DNA of 64,000 nucleotides from Guillardia theta CCMP2712 (lineage: Eukaryota > Cryptophyceae > Pyrenomonadales > Geminigeraceae): the NCBI RefSeq assembly GCF_000315625.1, contig NW_005434671.1:638188-702187 (forward strand). The letters run 5' to 3'. Below the pieces are notes generated by a model. It saw only the letters and a program-made list of their open reading frames with translations. It did no database searches and was not told where the DNA came from. Position 1 is the stretch's first letter. The number at the start of each line of letters is the position of its first letter. The translations under genes were made by a program, and so were the position numbers. Shown piece after piece: positions 9,016 through 19,636 of this stretch.

Positions 9016-11105
9016 ATGTTGGCGAAGAACAAGTTTGTGGTTCTGAGCGGCTTGATCCTCCTCTACCATGAGGTGAAGCTCCTGCCTGCTACCTGCTGCC
9101 TGCTGCCTGCAGTCCCTCGCTCATTCCGTCTGCTTGCTTCAGGTCTTGGTGTTCCTCTCGGTCCCTTACAGGTGCAGCTGGCCAACAACCACTGTGAGTG
9201 TCTGTGACACCAACGCGCGACTGATGTGCATCGCAAGTGTCCGGACGCCTTTAGAGCAGCTGTGGTTGGAGATCCTCAGCTCACTGATCGCTCCTCTTAC
9301 TGGTTTGCTCCCTCGGGCATGAGTGAGAAGCATGCTTGCTGCTGCCTCGGCGTGACTGGTGTCAGTGCTATGGCTCATCGAACAGCTGAGCGACGTCTTC
9401 ATGAAGAAGTCGTTCCGTCAAGTGTTGGCCATGCGGTGCTCACTCTCAACGAGAGGACACATGCTTGCTCCTCTGATGTCAGAGGGTGATTGCAGACCGC
9501 ATGCTGTCTTGTTTGTCGGCGATCTCATGGATGGAACTGTGAGATTGACGTGTGTTCAAGACGTTTCTAGCATTGTGTCTGACTTCTTCACTAGCGACGA
9601 GGAGTACGAGCAAGAGCTCGCTCGCTTTCGCCATGTCTTCTCAATGCCGCCACATGTGCAACGGTTGTTTGTCGCTGGTCACACCGCTCACTGTGAGTGC
9701 TCGGCTGATTTGCGGGACAGGAAACCACGACGTGGGGATCCGATCTCCTGCTCTATGTCCCGTGTGCAGGAGGCGATTCGAGAAGCACTTTGCGATGAGG
9801 AAGTACGCGAAGGAGATGTCGGACTTGATGGTACTCGCTGAAGGAGGGAGCCTCGCAAGCTGACGAGGTCGTGAGGTGGTTGGCATGGACTCCATCCAAG
9901 TGTTTCACAACACCTCGATACAAGGTGACATGACTCCCGTCCCCTCCTCTCTCACCTCCTCCTCTCTCACCTCCTCCTCTCTCACCTCCTCCTCTCCTGC
10001 CCCCTCCTCTCTCACCTCCTCCTCTCTCACCTCCTCCTCTCCTGCCCCCTCCTCTCTCACCTCCTCCTCTCTCACCTCCTCTTCTCCTGCCCCCTCCTCT
10101 CTCACCTCCTCCTCTCTCACCTCCTCCTCTCTCACCTCCTCCTCTCTCACCTCCTTCTCTCCCTCTCATTCTCACTCGTGTGCAGGCTTTCCTTCCGCCC
10201 CTTGCCAGCGCAAGCTTCTCCTCTCTCACGTGCCTCTGTGGCGAGAGAGCGACTCGCCATGCGGAGCGACGCGAGGAAGCGCGAGGGGGATCGACTACGG
10301 GCAAGGGTTCAACTATGAGAACATGCTCCCCCGGTGAAAGCGAAAGAACTCGAGGGGAGGTGGCGGGGGTGTCAGGCGGGGAATGAAAGGAGGCGAGCTC
10401 AGAAAGAACGAGGAACATCGGAGGGAGGAGGGAGGAGGAGACAGGGGAGGAGAAGGGAGGGGGAGGAGGAGAGGTCATGTTTCACTCTCCTTCAGGTCCG
10501 TCACTGAGAACCTTCTGAGGGACGTGGCGCCCGACCTCATCTTGAGCGGGGACGATCACGACCATTGCAAGTGACACTCACGCGCTTGAGAGAGACGAGA
10601 AGACTGACAGTCAGTGTAGACATGTTCACCTATACCCCAGTGCTGAGGGCCATAAGGAAGCAACAGAGATCACCGTTGGCACCTTTAGCTGGTCTGTTGA
10701 TGACAGGGCATCGGGTCAGTAATGATGAACAGGCTGCAAGGGAACCCTCGTCCTTCAGTTGTCCTACTCTCTATCTCTACCTGTTTGCTTCGGAAGCAAA
10801 AATCTCACTGCTTGCGGAGACTATCCAACGCGACTGCAACGCACGTAGACGAAGCGCGTCAGGGGGAAGTCTCAAAAGAAGCTTGGTTTGACTACAGGGT
10901 TTGCCCGTACTGCTTGTGTTTGTGCTCAGGCCATTTCTTTACTCTTTTGCTCAGTCTGCCCAGGCAGCTTGGAGCCGTCTTCTTCTACTTGTCTTGGCTA
11001 GCCAGCTCCTTACTTGTCAGCTTCGCTTTCCATCTGCTTTGTTTGGAAAGTCAGTCGTTTGACATAAGTCAAGAGAGTCTGAGAGATCTTGTTGTCGTTG
11101 ACTGA
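9016..11105 (+). CDS. PGAP5/Cdc1-like metallophosphoesterase (multi-exon)
   Basis: All metallophosphoesterase signatures of the PGAP5/MPPE1/Cdc1/Ted1 family are present in order: VVGDPQLTDRSSY (about 9258), HAVLFVGDLMDG (about 9500), GNHDVGI, LLLSHVPLWR, DYGQGFNYENMLP, ILSGDDHDHC and TVGTFSWLQGNPRPS, with a hydrophobic C-terminal helix near 10950-11040. The chosen ATG at 9016 begins an N-terminal hydrophobic segment (FVVLSGLILLYHE). Introns I can place are 9678-9720 (43 nt, restoring VAG/NHD), 9831-9875 (45 nt), 9925-10185 (261 nt, minisatellite), 10334-10495, 10571-10650 and 10692-10732 (41 nt). Exon joins near 9420-9490 and 10770-10940 are uncertain. In other eukaryotes these Mn-dependent ER/Golgi enzymes remove an ethanolamine phosphate from GPI anchors. 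No break is needed, so I read it as intact. Confidence 0.85.
9948..10158. repeat. 15-bp minisatellite inside a PGAP5-like intron
   Basis: Roughly 14 units of CTCACCTCCTCCTCT, some replaced by a CCTGCCCCCTCCTCT variant, fill most of the intron between exons encoding NTSIQG and FPSAPC. The tract stays open when translated (Ser/Leu/Thr), but splicing from 9925 to 10185 restores the family alignment. It is therefore intronic. Confidence 0.8.
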
Positions 11106-11410
11106 TGGGACAGAAAAATTTGAGGAGAAGCTAAAGAAGAAGGAGCGACACTGGCGTGTTCTCCTCAAGGTGTTTTCAGCGAGCAATATGATGAGGTTGC
11201 TCATGAACTTCAGGTGCGGAGAGCTTGTGCTTTGACATGGAAGGATGGAATACGATCATCTAGTATCATTCTCCTCATGTACGGGTGTATTCATCTTCTT
11301 GCTCAGCTGTCTTGATCTTGTCTCCTTTATTCATCGGAAAGATTGTTCGCATGGTATGCCATCAAACCATCTCTCGTTAACTCCTCCTCTCTCCTCGTGC
11401 TGCCTTTGCT

Positions 11411-14400
11411 TCATCGTCTTGTTAACTCCACAAAGACTTTTTCTCCGCCGACTTTCATCACCGTGAGAGTCACTCGGGTTCCTCTTTCTCCCATGATTCG
11501 CTCCTCCGCCAGAATCTTGGGCGAGACAGAGCTTACCTCCTCTCCGTCCACCATCAGCAACCTACTGGGTATCAGCTTCCTTGGATTTATCTGCCCTACG
11601 CCCATCCCTTCTTCACCTCTTTCCACCCCTTTCCCCCCCTCTTCATCCCTTCCCTTCCCCCCCTCTTCATCCCTTCCCTTCCCCCCCTCTTCTTCATCCT
11701 TTCCCTTTCATTGCCTCTCCTCACCTGTCTCCAATGGCGATCTTTCCGCTCTCGCTCGCCGGGCTGCCGTCAACCAGCCGCGTTACCTCAAGTCCCACTT
11801 GCTCGTTCCCAGCCTTCACCGCCTTCACCGCCATGCCCACACCGCACTTGTCCGGCAGCTGGCGCGATCTCTTGGTCGTGTCGTTTCCAGAGCAGAGTTC
11901 TCGATGCTCGCAGACAGCAACTGACATCTCCTCGTCGCTTGTTTTGACTTCCTTCACTTTCTCCTCTTGCCCCTCATTCAGCACTTCTTTCACCGAAACA
12001 ACTTCCTCTCTGTCCATCACAACCATGCTTTCCTTCCCACCCGTCGCTGTTGCATCCTCAACCTCCTTCTTCGTTGCCTCCTCCTCCTTCTTCGTTGCCT
12101 CCTCCTCCTTCTTCGTGGCTTCCTCTTGCGCCTTCACGGCATGCTTCAGCTCGATCTCTTCCAGTCTTCTCCTCACGTCTTTGACCCGCTCCATGGCGTC
12201 TCTTGAAGCAAGACCTGCAGAAAGGAGAGAAGCCTCCGCCTGTCCCAGCGCCTCTCTGCATCGATTCCCTTCCCTCCCTGCATCTGCTGAGTTCTCGAGC
12301 ACGCGGGCAAGTGCGGACTCAGCCTCGCGCAGACGTTTTTCTCCATCTTCTAGGCCCCGTCGGAGGTCAAAGAGGAGGGCAACGACCTTCTGTGCCTCCT
12401 CCTCCTGCTCGAGCTGAGCTTGTTGAATGAGATGCGAAGCTCTTTCAAGGTCCTGTAAACTATCGTCATCTCCTCCCTCCACACCGACTCCCTCCCTCTC
12501 CTCCTGCCTCCCTCTGCTTCTGCTCTCGCTCCGTCTCACCTCCAGCTTGCAGAGAGGGGACGCGAGAGCAGCAGCTGTCAGGAGTCTGCAGCTGCCTGAC
12601 TTACAGTCCATGGCGACAAGCTCGATACACGAGGACAAAGCCGCAATCGCCTCCTGCTCCGAGAGCTCACCAACATCTCGCTGCCTCCCAGCAACTCACC
12701 GTGGCATCGGCTCGCAGCTTCTTCCTCCTCGCCGTCTCTTGAGCCTTCCTGAACTTGTCGAGTTTCTTATCCATCGCTCCCTTTGCTTTCTGTGCAAGAA
12801 GTGAGAAGTGGAGCAAGTCGACGTGGAGGAGGAGTGGACAGGATTGAATGAAGAGAATGAGGGGAAGGGAATGAGATGCTGCACGCGGGCACGGTGAGGA
12901 GAATGACAACAAGGAGAATGAGAAAACGAATCGAGGAGGGCAAGATGATGGGGATGCAGGGTATTGGGAGAGGAGAGGAAGGGACGACGAGGTATTCTAA
13001 GACGAGGGGAAGAGGAGAGGGGTAGGCTGAGATAACAGCGGAAGGGGAAGGAAGGGGAAGGGAGAGGGAGAGGGAGAGGAGATTGACAGAAAGTAGGGGA
13101 GGAAGAAGAGACCTCAAGTCGCGAAGCCTCTTGCTGCTCACGACTTCTCATCGCAGCCAACTCTTGCTCTCTAATCGCTCGCTCTGCTTCCTGCATACGT
13201 TCGTGAGGTTGACATGCCAAGACGCTGCGATCAACCTGCAGAGCAAGAAACTCTTCCTGCCGCTTCCTCCGAGCTTCCGCTTCCTGCTGCTCCCGCTTGA
13301 TGTCTCTGTCTTCCACCATCACCAAGTACGATGCTATCATATCCTCCTCCTGCTCGAGCTTGTCCTGTTTGCTCTCAGCTGCTGCTTCAACACATCAAAT
13401 TTCACCTTCTGTAGCTCTGCAAGCTCTTGCTTGAATCTTTGCTCTTCTTCATTCCACTTATCCTTCAGGGCAGCGAGAGAAGTCGTCGCATATCCAGCAT
13501 CTCCTCCTTTCTTCTTCTCCTGCTGACTTGTGTCAGGTCGACAGGGTTTAGGGTTTAGAGGCCAACTGTGTTGTGAGATCGCCTTTGGACGAGACTAAAG
13601 GATCCCAAGGACTACTCTAGCATTCTAATCAACTCGACTTGTGGGGTTTAGGGTTTAGGCTCCTCAGCGACTCACCTTGTCTGCCCTCCTCTTCTCTCCA
13701 TCCATGCTTGTGCGCGCAAGTGCCTTGTCGCTTGCGTCTGCCGCTGCCTTGACGTCGATCTCCACTACAGGGTTCGCCTCCTTCTTTGCTGATACAGTTG
13801 AAATCTTTGCTGCTAGCAAACTTCTGACCCACTTCCTTAAGCTGCGTGATCAAAACGTGTCAGATATAGAGAGGCCCTCCATCTTCTCCCTGCTATAGTC
13901 GTGTCTACTCTTCTTCTCTCCCTGCTACAGTCTTGTCTTGTCTTGTCTTGTCTTTTCTTGTTGTCTTGTCCTTCTCTTATTTTCTGTCTCTCTCCTCCCG
14001 TTCGTCTAGTCTCCCCCCCCGGCATCCTCCCTCACCTTCTCGGCATGTCCTGCACGTGCTCGGCGGGCTCGAACGTCACGTCCACGTGGTGCAGCATCGC
14101 AGGACCTCCGACCCCCGGGGGTCCCCGGCAGAGGACGCGCGAGTCGCTGATCCAGTAGGTCTCCAGGCAGACTCGCCCAGCCAGATAAGCCACTGGCTGC
14201 GTGTCCACGTGCCCGAAGTTTCTGCCGGTGATGGTGACCCAGAAGCCAGCGCGAGGAGCTCCGTTGCGCGGGTGGTAGGACTCGATGACCGGAGCCTCGT
14301 ACGAAAACTTTCCCTCCAGGGTCGCCGAGCTGGCCTTGAGGTCTACCGTGACCGGCAGGTTCCACCCCATCCCTCGCGGTACCATGCACGCAGAGGAGGA

Positions 14401-16428
14401 GGAAGAGAGCCAGACGCTCCTCTTGCAGGTCACGTTACCCACGAGAATGACGTCGAGGTCCTCCGCTGACTTGCCGAGATTCTTCCCGTAGACCAGCATC
14501 CGCCATCCTCCATACCACGGACCCTGCGCTCAAACGGTCACTTCCTCCCTCCTCCCTCGCTTGATCCTGCACCATGGCGCTGCCTGTGGGGTTCACTTTG
14601 ACGTCCTTCTCCTCTGAACCGTCAAGGACGATGCTGTCGTCAACTTGTCGCTCGTACTCGATCAGCTGCACTCCCGTCAGCATCGCAAAGTCCCCGCAGT
14701 CCTTCGCCGACGTCGCGCCTGGTCGCCGGTCAGAGGAGCGACCTCAGGCTTGCCAAGTTTCTCACCCGCCTGCACAGTCGCAGCGTCTCCCCCGCAGGTC
14801 TCGCAGCTTGACGCCCCTGTCCGGTTCTGGTACGATCCCCTCTCGCAGCGCGTGCATGTCACCGCTCCTCTCTCGGCAGCATAAGAACCTGCCGCACACG
14901 GCTGGCAAGGGGCTTGACCGTTGATAGAAAAGTGACCTGGAGGAACGTGAGGCATCCCCTCCAGTCCCTCCCCCTCCCCCTCTTCCTCCTGTCCCTCCCA
15001 CTCCCCCGCAGCCTCACCGGTCTCGCAAAGGTTCAGATTCCCCGCCGCGTTCGCCTTGTTTTCTTCTCCGCTCAGCTGCTTTGCTGCCTCGACCTTCTTA
15101 TCAGCCTTGTGCTCGCTCGCGATCGACTTCGCCTTGCTAGGCTTGTCGTGCTCCGGGCCAGCTGGGACCGAAGGCTTGTCGCTGGCAAAGGAGAGCTGGA
15201 CGTGAACGCACTCCTGATGGCAGCCGGTGTGGTCGCACTTGTCGTAGCAGGTCTTGGGCTGTCGGAACGAGGCGTCAGTGCACTTCTTGATGCACTCCAG
15301 GTCTGTCGGGTCGCAGAGACAGCTTCGTTCCCCGGAGGCGATGGCTTTCTTGTCGGCTGTCCCTGCCGTGTACTCCAGCGGAGCAAGAGGAAGAGAACCC
15401 CGCCGGTGAGCGTCAAGATTCACCCCTGACAAGCTCTTCCCTGTTGCTAGCATGTGCTGCTCCTTCCAGAACTGCTTCAGCCTCTTCACATCGTTCATCT
15501 GAGCCCAAGGAGGAGGTTCGTCTTCTTCATCCACGTAGTCTGCGCCTGTTCCAAGTTCTATCTTGCAGAAAGCGCCGCCGTAACCAGGAGCGCAAGGGGG
15601 GGGAGCTCGCTGCTTGTAGGGAAGGAGTTGCTGGGACCTCCACTCCTTCCACGACATGGCCCAAGGAACATCCTTGGGAGGCGCGGGAACGTCATCGAAC
15701 CACTCGCGGTCGGTGCCGTTCACCTTCCTCCACACGCTTCCGAGAGATTCTGCCGTCCTGGAGACAAGCTCAACTCCTCCTCCTCCCGTGTCCTTCCACA
15801 CTGAGCCAGCTGCACAGCCCTTGACACGTTTGGGGACTGTGAGGATCCGGCCGATGCGATGCCCTTCCCTTCCGTAGGGCTCTTCGAAGTAGTCGTACAT
15901 GCAGCCCATTCTCACCTCGCTCTTCATCACCGCGTGTCGTCTGCGAGCGATGGCGATCGCGGTGTCATCCTGCTCTCTTACGGCAAGCTGCGCGGCCTCT
16001 TCGGAGTTGGGAAGCAGGTATCCGCCCGAGGGTTGAGGAGGAGAAATTGCTCGCTGCTCCACCATCTTGCGGATCGATTGAGCATATTCTTCTTGTCGCC
16101 TCTCAGCACGTTCCGCATGCTCGTTCGCAACGCCGGGGAATGCTGGATGGTCGAGGACGGGGCCATCATAGCCGAAGTACGCGTGCTGCACTGCTTCGGT
16201 CTTGATCGCTCGGATCTCACCGGTTGTCTGATATCTTCTCGCCGCCTTCCGATGCTCTTTCTCCACCTTATCTATGGTGTTTTGTCGTTTTTCGCGTTCC
16301 TTCACCCCATAGCAGTCGTTCAACTCGCACCACTGCTCTGCCCAGTCCTCGCGGGGAACAGCCTCAACCACGTAACAGTGACACAAGATCAAAGCAAGAA
16401 GGAACTTGCATCCCGTTCCTGCTCGCAT
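11411..16428 (-). CDS. Secreted-type protein: ephrin-receptor-like Cys-rich repeat, IPT/TIG, coiled coil, PDZ (multi-exon)
   Basis: The ATG at 16428 starts a signal peptide (CKFLLALILCHCYVVEA). The first exon (to about 14690) encodes a charged region, a Cys cluster (CLCDPTDLECIKKC) and a Cys-rich repeat (PCQPCAAGSYAAE, CTRCERGSYQNRTGASSC) like ephrin-receptor/GCC2-GCC3 domains. The next exons carry two IPT/TIG-like units (GGWRMLVYGKNLG at about 14500; GFWVTITGRNFG), to 14032. Spliced exons then give Lys/Glu/Ala-rich coiled coil. The last intron (11724-11565) joins GMAVKAVKAG...GSPASESGKIAIGD to LLMVDGEEVSS...GERGTRVTLTV, a complete PDZ domain, stop at 11411. Introns inferred within the coiled coil are 41, 45 and 46 nt. 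I see no membrane helix between the extracellular-type and PDZ parts. The join near 14690-14720 is uncertain, and two genes splitting near 14030 remain possible, although the frame continues. Confidence 0.68.
13541..13662. repeat. Two short telomere-like tracts (TTTAGGG) in one intron
   Basis: GGGTTTAGGGTTTAG at about 13544 and GGGGTTTAGGGTTTAGG at about 13644 lie about 100 bp apart in the same orientation. Both are inside the roughly 150-nt intron (about 13676-13526) of the IPT/PDZ gene. Each is only about two units of the plant-type telomere repeat. Confidence 0.6.
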
Positions 16429-16599
16429 CCTCGGACCTCAGCTATGATCTCCGCTATGACCCACTTCACAAGTGCTCATGTGCTCTCGCTTGCTTGTCTT
16501 GGTGAACTGCAGCGACGGGTCAGCGGATTCAACGTGTCAAAGATTGTGATGCATCGCAAACCCTCAGAAGAGCCCATTCTCATCCAACCATGCTTCTTT

Positions 16600-16949
16600 C
16601 AGTTCCCCTCATCTAATTCTTCTCCCACTTCATAATTCTCCTCTTGCCAGTCCCTTCCTCCCTTTCCCATACCACAATCCCCTTCTCTCTTCCCTTTCAT
16701 TCATCTCCTTTCTCCCTCCCTCGTGTCCCTCCTCTCCTGCCATCTCTCCTCTCTCTCCTGTAATACTGCTCTCTCCCTCCGATCTCTCCTGCCTCCTCTC
16801 TGATCGCAACTTCTCCTCGTTTCTTTCCCTCCTCTCTCTGCTCTCCCTCACATCCCCCCCCTCCCTCCTCCCCGACAGCATCCAGGTTCTCCTAGTCATC
16901 ATCGCTACCCGTCGGTTGGCTCTGAGGCGGGGGAGGCGGGTGAGGTGGC
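16600..16949. promoter_or_regulatory. Pyrimidine-rich intergenic region between divergent genes
   Basis: This roughly 520-bp divergent intergenic space (from 16428 leftward and 16950 rightward) contains a dense CT-rich stretch at about 16610-16880 on the plus strand. No TATA-like element is obvious. It probably carries both promoters; this is inferred from gene layout only. Confidence 0.35.
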
Positions 16950-17651
16950 ATGGAGGTGGAGGACATCTTAGCCGAGCTCGAGGCCTACGACAAGAAGGAG
17001 GCTCAAGCTGCCTCCCATGCCCCCGGCCGCCATGACGGCTCTCCTGGAGCTCTGCAGGAGGCTCTGCACAAGGTTCGCAACGGGGCAGCGACGTTAGACT
17101 TGTCGCACTGGAGCATCCGACTAGGAGCAGCAGGTTGCGAAGCGCTTGCTGACTGCCTCGCTCGCCCGCAGCTTCAGCTCACTACGCTGCTGCTGCGCTG
17201 CTGCGACATCAACGGCAGGGGCGCGACCGCCATCGCTGACTCCCTCAAGAAGAATGAGAGCGTGACGAAGCTTGACCTCAACAGCAACCAAATCGGCGAT
17301 GCTGGAGCAACGGCGATCGCTGACATGCTGCAAACCAACGTGAAGCTACGCTGGTTGGACATCGAAGGAAATGGCATTGGGGCCAACGGAGGAACGGCGC
17401 TGGCTGACGCCCTCAGAATCAATCGCGGTCTTGTCTCGCTCCACGCATCGGAAAACTCCATCGCTGATGCTGGGGCTGCAAACTTGGCGAGAGCTCTGCA
17501 AGTGAACAACAAGTTGGAGATTCTTTGGCTGGACAGCAACAACATCTCCTTGAAGAGCGGAGAAGCTCTTGTGGCAGCTCTCAAGAGCAACAGCACGCTC
17601 AAGACTGTCCACCTCGCTACTCCTCGTCCAGGCAGCAAGCTCCTGACGTGA
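16950..17651 (+). CDS. Leucine-rich repeat protein, ribonuclease-inhibitor type
   Basis: A single exon of 233 aa. After an acidic N-terminal 45 residues (MEVEDILAELEAYDKKEAQ) come about six LRRs of the RNI/NLRC type with period about 28: LDLSHWSIRLGAAGCEALAD, LLLRCCDINGRGATAIADSL, LDLNSNQIGDAGATAIADML, LDIEGNGIGANGGTALADAL, HASENSIADAGAANLARAL and LWLDSNNISLKSGEALVAAL. These repeats form a curved solenoid for protein binding, and the partner cannot be told from sequence. There is no signal peptide or membrane segment, so it is probably cytosolic or nuclear. It ends shortly after the last repeat with TGA at 17651. Its 3' end lies about 140 bp from the 3' end of the convergent HCF101 gene. Confidence 0.85.
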   Translation: MEVEDILAELEAYDKKEAQAASHAPGRHDGSPGALQEALHKVRNGAATLDLSHWSIRLGAAGCEALADCLARPQLQLTTLLLRCCDINGRGATAIADSLKKNESVTKLDLNSNQIGDAGATAIADMLQTNVKLRWLDIEGNGIGANGGTALADALRINRGLVSLHASENSIADAGAANLARALQVNNKLEILWLDSNNISLKSGEALVAALKSNSTLKTVHLATPRPGSKLLT

Positions 17652-17793
17652 ACCTGTGTGGACCTCAGCCTCGCTAGCCTCGCAAGTTGAACCCAATTCC
17701 CACTTTTCTTGCAGGACATGTCACCAGGCCACTTTCGTCGACTAGGGAAGAGCCTGGAAGGCTGAGAGTGTATGTTGTTAAGTTTATTGTTTT

Positions 17794-19470
17794 CTACTTG
17801 TAAGAGTTCACAAAAGATCGATAAGGCATCAAACTTTGGTGCCCATCATTCCATTGAATTGAGATTGCATATCTTCCAAGAGGAACGAAGTCCACAGGTT
17901 CCACGCTCTCCTTCACATTGTTCGGATCGTTGGCAGGAGATCGACTGCGCCCGCACGTCAGGGCAAGTCTGCAACCTTCGCGGCATTGAACTTACCACAA
18001 CCGTCGCATCTCCTTGGCACTGATGCGCTGATTTCCATCGATGACAAACTGCTTGTTAGGAGCATCGTATTCGATCTCTGGCATGACGTTCTTGCCACTC
18101 TCCATCTTTGCCACCTGTGCAGAGTCAAACCTGACAAAGTGTGACCAGACGCTCACCTCAGATATGACCGACTCTGCTAGGGCGGAATATGCGCGTGACA
18201 CGTCTGTGTCAGGAAATGCAAGAACATACGGCATTCCAGAATCAGATTGCTTCGCCAAGTCAGGAAAGAGCGGGATGGAAATACTGTTCTGAATTCCCCA
18301 CATGTCAAGCAACCTCTGCTTATGACCTTGACCGAACAGAAACTGTTTAGCTTTCAAAATCTCTTCAAGCTCAGAGACTGCTTCTTGTGGCAGGGAATAT
18401 TTGTTGGCAAAAGCCTGAATGTTATCCTGCATGCCATCGTTCTGGAAAAATGCCATGTTCTCGACAACCGCAACCGAGGGGATTCCAACCTTGTCAAACA
18501 TCTCGATGCCCTTCACAACATCAACAAAGCTCAGTCTCTGTGGCGTGGTCACGATGACAGCTGCATCTATCCGGAGAGTCTCCATCTGAGAGAGCGTTAA
18601 CTGGATGTCTCCTGTTCCAGGCGGCATGTCGATGATGAGGTAGTCAAGTTCGCCCCATGCTGTTGTGCTCACTAGCTGCTGCACCAGCGGAGTGACACGC
18701 GAGCCTCGCATGACAAATGAGTCCACCGGATTTATGAAGCCCATGCTCATGAGCTTCACTCCGAAGCCATTAACCGGCATGATCTCGTTGCCCACTATGT
18801 CTCTTCTCGGGTCGAAAGGTCTCTCGGGCTTCACCATAGTCGGCAAACTTGGACCATAAATGTCAACATCGAGTATCCCAGTCTTGAATCCTCGCTTGTG
18901 CATCGAGTATGCAAGATTTACGGCGGTTGTTGACTTTCCTACACCTCCTTTACAACTGGCACAAAGAATTACGTGTTTGACTCCCTTCAACCCAGTCGCT
19001 TGATTTCTCGAAGCCTCTCGCAGCGAGTCATTGGGCGGAAGAGACGTTACTGTGATCTCGATGTCTTTTACCCAGGGAAGCTGTGAGAGTGCACTCTGAC
19101 ACGCCTGCTTCACCACCCCTTGCAGGTCAGGGGCAGAAAGTTGAACGGTAAAGCTGACGTCACCCGAAGGTTCGACTTCAAGATTCTTCACAGCAGAGAG
19201 AGATACAATGCTCTCTCCAAGAACTGGGTCATCGATCTCAGCAAGAGAGGCAAGCACTTCACTCTTCTTCGAAAAGATGTCGGGATCTAACGCAGTGACT
19301 TGCATCATACATCGGGAAGTTGCCCTTTGCAAGGATATGAAACGTCTACTAGATCTGCACGAGAGGGAAGAGGAAGGAAGACGAGGCAGCATTATGCGGG
19401 ATGTGTGAAAAGCTTGCGAGCATACCAGCATGAGAAGCTGAAGCCGCAAGCATGCGGCCAGCCTGTTCAT
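17794..19470 (-). CDS. HCF101: HCF101-type Fe-S cluster scaffold P-loop ATPase, plastid-targeted
   Basis: Domain order matches plant HCF101. An N-terminal MIP18/DUF59-type domain (about residues 60-150) precedes the Mrp/NBP35 ATPase with deviant Walker A CKGGVGKSTT, LDVDIYGPSLPTM and IIDMPPGTGD. A C-terminal DUF971 domain is completed only after splicing a 51-nt intron that starts at GGTAAGTTC (about 17995). The spliced C-terminus reads RYAISIQWNDGH ... NSYK with TAG at 17794. I chose the ATG at 19470 because it begins a signal peptide (LRLQLLMLVCSQA) followed by FHTSR and a Ser/Arg-rich stretch. That is a bipartite leader with Phe after the cleavage site, as in algae with secondary red plastids. 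HCF101 transfers [4Fe-4S] clusters, notably toward photosystem I. It is divergently transcribed from the gene at 19637. Confidence 0.93.
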
Positions 19471-19579
19471 TGCGACAGGTTTATAACTACGTGCGCCCAC
19501 CTCAGAGCCATGTAAGCTGAGCCTTGACCATCGCGAGGCGGGCCCAATGAGTCTAGTACCCTAGTACCCTTGATTATCC

Positions 19580-19589
19580 TATAAAAATA
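19580..19589 (+). promoter_or_regulatory. TATA-like element
   Basis: TATAAAAATA lies 57 bp upstream of the ATG at 19637 in the 166-bp gap between the divergent HCF101 gene and the secreted repeat protein. A tandem CTAGTACC CTAGTACC lies just upstream (about 19553-19569). A TATA role is inferred from sequence and position. Confidence 0.45.
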
Positions 19590-19636
19590 GGGGGTGGGTA
19601 GATCGCCTGCGAGCTTGTGTCTCTCCGTGAGCAGTC

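Noticed and set aside
9948-10158. CRISPR-like array
   Set aside because: Units are contiguous 15-mers with no unique spacers, and the genome is eukaryotic.
9753-10478. Minus-strand ORF rich in Gly/Glu/Arg (GERGGGERGG)
   Set aside because: It is the reverse reading of the intronic minisatellite and of PGAP5-like exons on the other strand.
11581-12417. Long plus-strand Ser-rich ORF
   Set aside because: Antisense shadow of the coiled-coil/PDZ exon, whose domain motifs are on the minus strand.
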